From Gemmatimonadota bacterium (GTDB lineage Bacteria > ARS69): a DNA stretch of 21,270 nt. This document shows positions 1-6,125 of the stretch, one piece after another (positions within the stretch are counted from its first letter, which is position 1; each line of letters starts with the position of its first letter). The position numbers and the translations under genes were made by a program. The notes beneath the pieces were generated by a model. That model saw nothing but the letters and a program-made list of their open reading frames with translations. It was not told where the DNA came from and made no database searches. The DNA lies in assembly GCA_030747075.1 (NCBI GenBank), contig JASLLL010000036.1, positions 1 to 21,270 of the forward strand, in the 5' to 3' direction.

Positions 1-84
1 GGGTCTTGAGAGTGTGTGGGTGTGAGGGGCATGAGGGGAGTGGTGGCGATTCTGAGGCATGGCCCCGCCTTCGGTCGATTCCAC
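1..84 (-). CDS. Possible 5' end of a gene with His-rich N-terminus (partial, runs off window)
   Basis: On the minus strand a strong AAGGAGG (96-90) lies 5 nt before a GTG at 84, and the frame stays open for 28 codons to the window edge. The peptide reads VESTEGGAMPQNRHHSPHAP and continues with two more His in the next three residues, so five of 28 residues are His. An internal ATG at codon 9 is an alternative start. His-rich N-termini are known in some metal transporters and metallochaperones, such as cation diffusion facilitators, but nothing here proves a family. It follows the flippase-like gene on the same strand after a 113-nt gap. Because only 84 nt are visible, the evidence is the ribosome binding site and the open frame alone; it may be a chance open frame. 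Confidence 0.4.
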   Translation of the reverse strand, partial: MESTEGGAMPQNRHHSPHAPHTHTLSRP

Positions 85-89
85 CCCGT

Positions 90-96
90 CCTCCTT
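90..96 (-). promoter_or_regulatory. Strong Shine-Dalgarno AAGGAGG
   Basis: The minus strand reads AAGGAGG at 96-90, 5 nt before a GTG at 84. It is a full-length anti-16S complement and is the main reason for proposing a gene that starts at 84 and leaves the window on the left. Confidence 0.5.
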
Positions 97-130
97 GCCG
101 GGCGACCCTCTGACAAACCCTCGCGACGAA

Positions 131-146
131 CCCACCCGCCCACCCC
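131..146 (-). other. Putative G-quadruplex motif
   Basis: The minus strand reads GGGGTGGGCGGGTGGG: four G-tracts of at least three, separated by single-base loops. Single-nucleotide loops are the class known to fold most stably (parallel form). It would sit in the transcribed spacer about 35 nt upstream of the Shine-Dalgarno at 96-90, where an RNA quadruplex could affect translation or termination. High GC makes chance occurrence possible. Confidence 0.45.
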
Positions 147-197
147 GAACCGCGGACATGAGGGATTGTGAGAGAGACGGGCAAGACGGGCAGCGCG

Positions 198-1088
198 TCA
201 CTTCCGGCGGACGCCCGTCCCCGCGAAGAGCAGCAGCAGGAGCCCGCAGCCCAGCGAAAGGGCGGTGTGGAAGAGCGCCAGCGAAAAGCCCTGCGCCATC
301 GGGACGCTCATGCGGGAGAGTACCAGCGCGCTGATTCCATCCTGAGTGCCGAGTGGGAGCATACTGAGCGTTCCCCCGAGAATGCTCGAACCGGCGACCG
401 CGGCGGCCCCCGCAAACGACACCTCCGCGCCCCCGGCACGCAGGATGGCGTAGAGCGAAAGGTACTGAAGCAGCCAGAAGCACAGCGCCAGCGCCACCAT
501 GGCCGGGAGAATCCTCCGGCGGAGGAGGAGGGCCCCCAGCGCTTCGAGGTACCGGGCGACGGCCGGGCCGAATCGTGGGATTCTCCCGGCGGGTGCGGAC
601 AGTCGGGAAGCGGCCGGGCCGATTGCCAGCAGCACTCCGGCCAGCGCCGCCCCGCCTCCCCACACGGCGGGCGGGGCATGTCCGATACCGACGGCGAAGG
701 CCGGAAGGAAGGTGGCGAGAAGAAGGAGGAAGTGAAAGGTGCGCTCGGCGGTCAAGACGGAAAGCGTGGTGGCCAGCGGGATCTCGGAGGTCCGGGATAC
801 GAGGAGGGCCGTGGCCGGTTCGCCTGCCTTGGCGGGAGTCACATGGCCGAGCACAAAGCCCAGCGCGAGGGGACGGGCCAGCCTTCCTGCGTTCTTCGCG
901 CGGTTCCCGAGGAGGAGTTTCCAGGAGAGAATGCGGACGGCGATGGATGCGTAGTAGCATCCGATCGACAGAACCACCCCTTCGGGGCGGATGATCGTCC
1001 AGGTGTGCAGGACCTCGCGGAGTCCGGCCATCTTGACGAGGACGCCCAACACTGCCAGGGAGAGAAGAACGGTGAACCATTTGCGCAC
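198..1088 (-). CDS. Flippase-like / lysylphosphatidylglycerol synthase TM-region protein (PF03706 type)
   Basis: This is a 296-residue polytopic membrane protein of the LPG_synthase_TM/UPF0104 (AglD_2) family, whose members are integral membrane proteins linked to lipid or prenyl-sugar metabolism and often lie beside glycosyltransferases. The family pattern is visible: a long first helix (res 4-20), the segment GHVTPAKAGEPATALLV (81-97), TAERTFHF (113-120), and the C-terminal GGTLSMLPLGTQDG (238-251) before two last helices. The GTG start at 1088 is chosen because AAGGAG (1104-1099) lies 10 nt upstream. The frame stays open further upstream to 1889, but that part is antisense to the sulfatase-fold gene and has no family similarity. 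It lacks the soluble aminoacyl-transferase domain of MprF, so it should not be called an LPG synthase. It is divergently transcribed from the glycan operon. Exact substrate is unknown. Confidence 0.85.
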   Translation of the reverse strand: MRKWFTVLLSLAVLGVLVKMAGLREVLHTWTIIRPEGVVLSIGCYYASIAVRILSWKLLLGNRAKNAGRLARPLALGFVLGHVTPAKAGEPATALLVSRTSEIPLATTLSVLTAERTFHFLLLLATFLPAFAVGIGHAPPAVWGGGAALAGVLLAIGPAASRLSAPAGRIPRFGPAVARYLEALGALLLRRRILPAMVALALCFWLLQYLSLYAILRAGGAEVSFAGAAAVAGSSILGGTLSMLPLGTQDGISALVLSRMSVPMAQGFSLALFHTALSLGCGLLLLLFAGTGVRRK

Positions 1089-1184
1089 GGAACCGGATCT
1101 CCTTCCGGATAGTCGAGAAGGCCAGCATAGCCCACCCGGCCGCCGTGCGGAATCCCTGAGGAGCACCGCCGAAGCGAGGGTGCC
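1089..1184. promoter_or_regulatory. Divergent intergenic region, candidate bidirectional promoter
   Basis: This 96-nt region separates two divergent genes, and no other gap in the window exceeds 19 nt on the plus strand, so the promoter of the 20-kb operon should be here or inside the minus-strand gene. Weak -10-like hexamers can be seen: GATAGT (1108-1113, plus) and TATGCT (1129-1124, minus), each four of six to TATAAT, without a convincing -35. The functional assignment rests on gene layout, not on these matches. Confidence 0.35.
1099..1104 (-). promoter_or_regulatory. Shine-Dalgarno AAGGAG flanked by a direct repeat
   Basis: On the minus strand the sequence is ATCCGG-AAGGAG-ATCCGG (1110-1093). 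The ribosome binding site for the GTG at 1088 is therefore bracketed exactly by two copies of ATCCGG. It fixes the start of the flippase-like gene. The repeat may be accidental or an operator-like site. Confidence 0.55.
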
Positions 1185-2933
1185 GTGATCGCCATCCGAG
1201 CGTTGCTGTTGGCCGGGGCGCTGGCGGGGCTTGCGGACGGGGTGTCCCTGCTGTTCGAGAATCCGCGCTCGTTCGAAGGGTGGGGGGCGCGTGCGAGCTT
1301 CCTGGCGGCGTCCACGGTTCTCGTCGCGATTCCTGGCCTGGTGGCAGGCTGGGTGGTCGGACTGCCGGGTTGCCTTGGTTCCCGGAACCGGTGGGGAGGC
1401 CTTGCGCAGCGTCCGCGACTCCTCCTGGGTATCGCGGCGGCGCTGGGCCTCTTCCTCTGGGCGGGGGTCCGCGTGCATGTCCGGTTTCACTTCGGCGAAC
1501 CGCTTCTTTCTTCGACCGGCATTCGGTCGTCGGTACTGGTGGCGCTCGCTTCCGGGGTTGCCGCGTGGCTCCTGACTCGCGTCACCGGGAGCGCGATGGA
1601 GCGCGCGATCCGGTCGCGGGCCTTGCTGCCGATTGGCGGGTTCGCTCTTGCGATCCTGGCGTGGGTCGCGATGCCTGGCCCATCCCGCACGGAACCGCCG
1701 CCGCCGGGGCCCGGCGCGGAACCGGGTGCGCGCAGTGTCCTCCTGATCACGCTCGACACCTTCCGGGCGGACCGACTTTCGTGCGCCGGATATCCGCACC
1801 CGACGACGCCCGTGCTGGATCGGCTGGCACGCTCCGGTGCTCACTGGCAGACCGCCCGCGTGCCGATTCCCCTGACGAACCCCAGCCATGCGTCACTCTT
1901 CACCGGACTGGCGCCACCGGAACACGGCGTGCGGAATAACGGAATCGCTCTCCCGGCGAACATTCCGGCGCTGATTCCCGAGATGGCGGCTCGAGGCTGG
2001 GCGACGGGCGCTTTCGTCAGCGGGATTCCCCTGAAGGCCGGGCTCTCCGGCCTTGCGCGTGGTTTCAGTCACTACGACGACGCCTTCTCGCTTCTGGAGA
2101 AGATCCACCCCATGCTGACTTCGCTGGCCATCGTGCGAGCGGCCAATCGTCTGTTCCCGGTGGACCTCATCGAACGGCGGGCCAGGGACACGGCCCGTGC
2201 CGCGCGGGAGTGGATGCGGGAGGCGCCCGATCCGTTCATCGCGTGGGTTCACCTGTTCGACGCCCACTCCCCGTATGATCCGCCCCGACTGCTTCGAGAT
2301 CGCCTGGCGCTTCCTGACGGACGCCCCTGGCCGCACCCCGACTACGATGCGGAGCTTCGGGAAATCGATCGGCAGCTTGCGGGCGTCCTGCGCGACTTCG
2401 AGAGGCTTGCATCGGGGAGGGGGCTGGTGGTCGTGGTTGGGGATCATGGGGAGGGACTGGGCGATCACGGTGACCTCACGCACGGAAAGGAACTGCACGC
2501 GGAGGATCTGCGCGTGCCGCTGATCTGGAACGATGCGCGATCCGCCGCCTCGGGTCGCGTTCTCGCCGCCACCGTGTCCACGCTCGATGTGGGGGCAGCC
2601 ATCCTCCGGTCGGCACGGCCAGCCGGGGGGGACACCATGCTCCCCGAGTCGAGCGAGGCGGAGGTTCTGGCGTGGACCTTCGCCCCGGAGGGGCGGCATG
2701 ACCGCATGGCAATCGTGCATCCGGACGGCCGGAAGCTGATTCGCAATCTCGACACCGGCGAAGAGCAAGCGTTCGATCTGAAGGAGGATCCGGGCGAAGC
2801 TCGCCCCCTCGATCCGATCGACCCCCGGTGGGAGGAGTTGCGACTCGCCTCTCCCGGGGATCCTGCGGGGCACGCCTCCGACCTCGACCCGGAGACCGTC
2901 CGGAAGCTAAGGTCTCTCGGCTATCTTCACTAG
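1185..2933 (+). CDS. Membrane-anchored sulfatase-fold hydrolase/transferase with Thr in the nucleophile position
   Basis: The 582-residue protein has five N-terminal hydrophobic helices (about res 4-23, 38-62, 78-98, 115-133, 147-163), a Pro-rich linker, then an alkaline-phosphatase/sulfatase-superfamily domain facing the periplasm or exterior. Visible motifs are LITLDTFRADRL (187-198, metal Asp191), LTNPSHASLFTG (230-241), HLFDAHSPYDPP (356-367), VVGDHGEGLGDHG (417-429, metal Asp420/His421) and the family-typical C-terminal tail LRSLGYLH. In sulfatases the second motif is Cys-X-Pro-Ser-Arg; here it is Thr-Asn-Pro-Ser-His, so the formylglycine Cys and the Arg are both replaced. Thr is the nucleophile in LtaS and EptA, which also have five helices plus this domain. 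I infer a phospho-group transferase or hydrolase acting on lipid or glycan rather than a true sulfatase. The GTG start has GAGG at 1176-1179, 5 nt upstream. It is the first gene of the operon. Confidence 0.85.
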   Translation: MIAIRALLLAGALAGLADGVSLLFENPRSFEGWGARASFLAASTVLVAIPGLVAGWVVGLPGCLGSRNRWGGLAQRPRLLLGIAAALGLFLWAGVRVHVRFHFGEPLLSSTGIRSSVLVALASGVAAWLLTRVTGSAMERAIRSRALLPIGGFALAILAWVAMPGPSRTEPPPPGPGAEPGARSVLLITLDTFRADRLSCAGYPHPTTPVLDRLARSGAHWQTARVPIPLTNPSHASLFTGLAPPEHGVRNNGIALPANIPALIPEMAARGWATGAFVSGIPLKAGLSGLARGFSHYDDAFSLLEKIHPMLTSLAIVRAANRLFPVDLIERRARDTARAAREWMREAPDPFIAWVHLFDAHSPYDPPRLLRDRLALPDGRPWPHPDYDAELREIDRQLAGVLRDFERLASGRGLVVVVGDHGEGLGDHGDLTHGKELHAEDLRVPLIWNDARSAASGRVLAATVSTLDVGAAILRSARPAGGDTMLPESSEAEVLAWTFAPEGRHDRMAIVHPDGRKLIRNLDTGEEQAFDLKEDPGEARPLDPIDPRWEELRLASPGDPAGHASDLDPETVRKLRSLGYLH

Positions 2934-2942
2934 GGAGCGCGA

Positions 2943-4070
2943 ATGCGGGTTCTCCTCATTTCATCCGTGGAGCATCAGTCGGGGAGTGCCTTGCGCTTCC
3001 GGGGGATCGCGGGGGCGCTGGCCGCTCGTGGCCATGAAGTGCACCTTCTCGAACCCGCGTCGGCCGCGTCCGCACCCGAGACTCCCGCGGGCGTTCGGAG
3101 GCATCCGTGCGCGCGTCTGAGTGTGCCCCCTGCGCTGCAGGCGCCGTTGTGGCTTCTCGCGGGGTTCCTTGCGGTCGCACGCGTGCGTCCGGATGCGGTC
3201 TACGCGCTCAAGGCCCTCCCGAACTCCTGGCTTCCGGCGCGACTTGCTGCGTGGGGCGGCGCGAAGGCGCTGGTGGATCTCGACGACCTCGACGAGGCGT
3301 TCTACCCGCCCGGTCCTGTCCGGCAGCTTCTTGCCATGCTCTTTCGGAATGCGGTGCGACGGGCGGATCTGGTCACCGTTCACAACGAGGCTATGCGATC
3401 ACGGGTGGACGCCCTCCGCGAGGGGCGAACTCCGGCGCTCTTTGTGGATCAGGGGATTGATGTGGAGCGTTTTGCGCGGAGCGTAGCCGACGGGGCGCCG
3501 GGACTTCGCGAAGAGCTGGGTCTGGGCGACGGTCCGGTGCTGCTGTACGCAGGGCACCTGGGACCGGCCTCGGATCTGGAAGCGATCCTTCCGGCGCTGG
3601 CTCCCGTGGCGGCGCAGCGCCCGGATGTGCGCCTGTTGGTCCTGGGCGACGGCCGCGCCCGCATCCGTCTGGAGAAGGCGGCAGCGCGGCATCTGCCAGC
3701 GGGTTTCGCGGTGTTCGCAGGGGGAACTTCTCACCGGGAGGCGCCGCGGTATTTCGCGCTCGCCTCGGTGGCGCTCAACTACCTGCGCGACGCGGAGGCG
3801 AACCGGTTTCGGGCGTCCATCAAGGTCCGGGAGGCGCTGGCCGCCGGAGTTCCCGTGGTGACTTCCAGGACTGCGGACACGGAACGGTTTGCCGAGTTCG
3901 TTCATTTCCCGGACGGGGCGACTCCGGAAGCCTTTGCGGAAGCGGTCCTTCTCGAACTGGACTCGCCCGGAAGAGAGCGCGCGCGCCTCGGAGCGGAGCA
4001 TCTTGCGAGCAAGGGGACATTCGCCGCAGCCGCAGCCCCTCTTGCGAAGGCACTGGAGGCGTGGCGATGA
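2943..4070 (+). CDS. GT4-family glycosyltransferase
   Basis: This 375-residue cytoplasmic enzyme has the GT-B fold: an N-terminal acceptor domain beginning MRVLLISSVEHQSGSALRFR with the usual GHEVHLLEP strand, and a C-terminal donor domain starting near res 196 (GDGPVLLYAGHLGPASDLEA). The donor site region RASIKVREALAAGVPVV (290-306) stands where GT4 enzymes carry the EX7E element; the Glu at 297 fits its second acidic position. FVDQGIDVERF (167-177) is the standard linker strand. It transfers a nucleotide-activated sugar with retention; donor and acceptor are not predictable. AGGGAG (2932-2936) precedes the ATG by 6 nt. It follows the sulfatase-fold gene by 9 nt and overlaps the next gene by an ATGA. 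Confidence 0.88.
   Translation: MRVLLISSVEHQSGSALRFRGIAGALAARGHEVHLLEPASAASAPETPAGVRRHPCARLSVPPALQAPLWLLAGFLAVARVRPDAVYALKALPNSWLPARLAAWGGAKALVDLDDLDEAFYPPGPVRQLLAMLFRNAVRRADLVTVHNEAMRSRVDALREGRTPALFVDQGIDVERFARSVADGAPGLREELGLGDGPVLLYAGHLGPASDLEAILPALAPVAAQRPDVRLLVLGDGRARIRLEKAAARHLPAGFAVFAGGTSHREAPRYFALASVALNYLRDAEANRFRASIKVREALAAGVPVVTSRTADTERFAEFVHFPDGATPEAFAEAVLLELDSPGRERARLGAEHLASKGTFAAAAAPLAKALEAWR
4055..4059 (+). promoter_or_regulatory. Shine-Dalgarno GGAGG deciding the start at 4067
   Basis: GGAGG lies 7 nt before ATG 4067 but only 1 nt before the in-frame GTG 4061. It therefore supports the ATG, which also gives the ATGA overlap seen at several other junctions of this operon. Confidence 0.6.
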
Positions 4071-5050
4071 ACGATCGGCCGGCCGTCTCCGTGGTGGTGC
4101 CCGTCTATGACAATGCAGCCACGCTCGCTCGCCTCCTCCGGGCCTGTCGTCAGCAGGACCACCCGGGTGGCGTGGAGGTGATCGTGGTGGATGACGGGTC
4201 GCGCGACGACTCAGCCGGGATTGCGGAGGAGGCGGGAGTGCGCGTGATCCGGCAGGAAAATCGCGGCCCCGCCGCCGCCAGAAACCGCGGATGGAGAGAA
4301 GCGACCGCGGACATCATTCTCTTCACGGATGCGGACTGCGTGCCGCGAACCGACTGGGCGCGTCTCCTTGCGGAAGGAGTGGGAGGCGGCTTTGCGGCTG
4401 CGGGCGGAACTTACGGGATTGTGAATCCGGAGTCCGCGCTGGCCCGATCGGTTCATGCGGAGATCGTCTGGCGGCACTCCGGGTTCCCGGAAGAGATCGA
4501 CTTTGCGGGGTCATTCAATCTGGGCGTGAAGAGGGCGGCGATGGAAGAAGTCGGCGGGTTTGACGAGAGCTTTCCGCTGCCGAGCGGCGAGGACAATGAC
4601 CTGTCGTACAGGCTTCGGGATGCGGGGCACCGCATTCGATTCGTGCGGGAAGCGGTCGTCGATCATCACCACCCGGATTCCCTGGGTCGTTACCTTCGGG
4701 AACAGGCGCGGCATGGCGAATGGCGGGTCGTGCTGTACGCATCGCATCCTCGACGCGCAAGAGGGGATCGCTATGCCGGACCCGCGGACCTGGCCGCCCC
4801 CCCGGTGGCTGCGCTCTGCGCCGTCTTCGCGTTCGCGGCACCCTTTGCTCATCGGGCCTCCGCCGTGGCGCTGCTGTTGCTGGCGGTGCTTGCGCTCCTC
4901 CAGTGGCGGGCGTGCGCGGGGGCATCGCGAAGAGAGGGTTCGCCCGGTGCGGGGACGCTGCTGGCTCTCGGCATTGTGCGGGCCTTCGCCCGCGCATGGG
5001 GAATGACCCGCGGTGTGGTGCGTGTTCTCTTCAGCAGGAGAAACGCATGA
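4067..5050 (+). CDS. GT2-family glycosyltransferase with C-terminal membrane helices
   Basis: The 327-residue protein is an inverting GT-A enzyme. Motifs in order: VSVVVPVYDNAATL (7-20), VVDDGSRDDS (40-49), RGPAAARNRG (66-75), FTDADCVP (86-93, the DXD metal site), AGSFNLGVKR (147-156), GGFDESF (163-169) and GEDNDLSYRL (174-183, the acidic acceptor-side base region), then VVDHHHPDS. Two hydrophobic helices (about 243-262 and 264-283) and a basic tail follow, so it probably sits on the inner face of the membrane and acts on a lipid-linked acceptor. The start is ATG 4067, not GTG 4061, on ribosome-binding-site spacing. It overlaps both neighbours by ATGA. The sugar is unknown. Confidence 0.88.
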   Translation: MNDRPAVSVVVPVYDNAATLARLLRACRQQDHPGGVEVIVVDDGSRDDSAGIAEEAGVRVIRQENRGPAAARNRGWREATADIILFTDADCVPRTDWARLLAEGVGGGFAAAGGTYGIVNPESALARSVHAEIVWRHSGFPEEIDFAGSFNLGVKRAAMEEVGGFDESFPLPSGEDNDLSYRLRDAGHRIRFVREAVVDHHHPDSLGRYLREQARHGEWRVVLYASHPRRARGDRYAGPADLAAPPVAALCAVFAFAAPFAHRASAVALLLLAVLALLQWRACAGASRREGSPGAGTLLALGIVRAFARAWGMTRGVVRVLFSRRNA

Positions 5051-5763
5051 GAGTGCTGGCCATTGTCCCGGCGTTCAACGAAGAGGGAACCGTGGGGGGC
5101 GTGGTGCGGGAACTCCTGGCGCGTTGCGACGCGGATGTGGTCGTCGTGAACGACGGATCGACCGACGGGACTTCCGCCGAAGCTCGACGCGCGGGGGCGC
5201 GGGTCCTGGATCTTCCGCTGAATCTCGGAATCGGCGGGGCCGTGCAGGCGGGGTTCGTCATGGCGCTTCGCGAAGGATACGATGTGGCCGTGCAGGTGGA
5301 TGGGGACGGGCAGCACGATCCTTCCGGAATCGACGCACTGCTCGCCCCGATCGCAGCGGGAGAGGCCGACTTCGTGCTGGGTTCGCGATACGCCCAACCG
5401 GGGGACTACCGTGCGCCTATCGCACGAAGGCTTGGCATGGTAGTTTTCTCGGCGGCCGTTTCGGCCATGACCGGTCGGCGGCTCAGGGACACCACCTCGG
5501 GATTTCGCGCGTCGGGGCGGGAGGTCCTGGCCTACTGTGCGGAACATTACCCGCGCGATTATCCGGAAGTGGAGGCGCTGCTTCTTCTGTCGAGGGCCGG
5601 GTTCCGTATTGCGGAAGTCCCGTGTCCTTTCCGGGAGAGAACGGAGGGGCGCTCTTCCATCACGGGGGGGAAGGCCGCCTACTACATGGTCAAGGTTCTC
5701 CTGGCGCTGTTCGTCGGTCTCTTCCGGGGAACGCCCGAGCGATCGACCGGGGAGGATGCATGA
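5047..5763 (+). CDS. DPM1-like GT2 glycosyltransferase (polyprenyl-phosphate sugar synthase type)
   Basis: This 238-residue single-domain GT2 resembles dolichyl/polyprenyl-phosphate mannose synthases. Motifs: IVPAFNEEGTVGGVV (6-20), VVNDGSTDGT (33-42), LNLGIGGAVQAGF (58-70), VQVDGDGQHDP (82-92, metal site), LGSRYAQPGDY (111-121) and DTTSGFRAS (148-156), ending with EVPCPFRERTEGRSSI. It has no clear transmembrane helix beyond a hydrophobic stretch at about 213-227, so membrane contact may need a partner; the next gene, a small DUF2304 membrane protein, is translationally coupled. It would move a sugar from a nucleotide donor to polyprenyl phosphate for use outside. The frame is open further upstream, but AGGAG (5036-5040) 6 nt before ATG 5047 and the ATGA overlap fix the start. 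Confidence 0.87.
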   Translation: MRVLAIVPAFNEEGTVGGVVRELLARCDADVVVVNDGSTDGTSAEARRAGARVLDLPLNLGIGGAVQAGFVMALREGYDVAVQVDGDGQHDPSGIDALLAPIAAGEADFVLGSRYAQPGDYRAPIARRLGMVVFSAAVSAMTGRRLRDTTSGFRASGREVLAYCAEHYPRDYPEVEALLLLSRAGFRIAEVPCPFRERTEGRSSITGGKAAYYMVKVLLALFVGLFRGTPERSTGEDA

Positions 5764-6125
5764 TGGACCGAATCCAGCTTCTCTCGATTCTGGGCAGCGC
5801 TCTGCTCCTGGCCGTGGTCCTGGAACTGGTCCGCTCGCGAAAACTGAAGGAGGAGTACTCCCTCCTTTGGATTCTCACCGGGTCGGTTCTTCTGGGGCTT
5901 TCGATCTGGCGGGGACTTCTGGACCGGATTGCGCATCTCGCGGGCATTCATTACCCGCCGTCCGCGCTGTTTCTCGTGGGCTTCGGATTCTTCCTTCTAA
6001 TCTTTCTGCACTATTCGATTGTCCTGTCCGACCTCTCCGAGAGGACGAAGCGGTTGACGCGTGAGATTGCGCTTCTGCGCGAGAAGGAAGCGCGAGACGG
6101 GCAGAGTGGAGACACCGCGGAGTGA
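5760..6125 (+). CDS. Small DUF2304-type membrane protein
   Basis: The 121-residue protein has three hydrophobic helices (about 4-23, 35-50 and 67-90) followed by a charged, probably coiled tail (SERTKRLTREIALLREKE, 93-110). This layout, with the short LKEEYSLLWILTG segment (29-41), matches DUF2304 proteins, which are often encoded next to DPM1-like GT2 genes. Here it overlaps such a gene by ATGA, and the following GT-C gene by GTGA. No catalytic motif is visible. I infer an anchoring or regulatory partner of the upstream GT2, comparable in role to the small subunits of eukaryotic DPM synthase but not shown to be homologous. The start could be ATG 5760 or ATG 5763; GGAGG (5751-5755) is better spaced for 5763. 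Confidence 0.8.
   Translation: MMDRIQLLSILGSALLLAVVLELVRSRKLKEEYSLLWILTGSVLLGLSIWRGLLDRIAHLAGIHYPPSALFLVGFGFFLLIFLHYSIVLSDLSERTKRLTREIALLREKEARDGQSGDTAE

Larger units (their letters stand above)
85..197. other. Intergenic spacer, minus-strand leader
   Basis: This 113-nt gap lies between the stop of the flippase-like gene and the putative His-rich gene. It holds a G-quadruplex-type motif on the minus strand (146-131) and a tandem near-repeat of GACGGGCA on the plus strand (around 176-192). I see no clear hairpin followed by a T-run, so no intrinsic terminator can be called, and I see no convincing -10/-35 pair. Confidence 0.5.

Noticed and set aside
168-1112. 314-codon plus-strand open frame opposite the flippase-like gene
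   Set aside because: Arg/Glu/Gly/Gln-rich low-complexity peptide without family motifs, fully antisense to a gene with clear motifs and a good ribosome binding site.
1089-1889. Upstream extension of the flippase-like frame on the minus strand
   Set aside because: The extension is antisense to the sulfatase-fold gene, is Arg/Pro-rich and has no family similarity; the GTG at 1088 has AAGGAG 10 nt upstream.
4061-4063. GTG start for the GT2 gene
   Set aside because: Only 1 nt from GGAGG; ATG 4067 has 7-nt spacing and an ATGA overlap.
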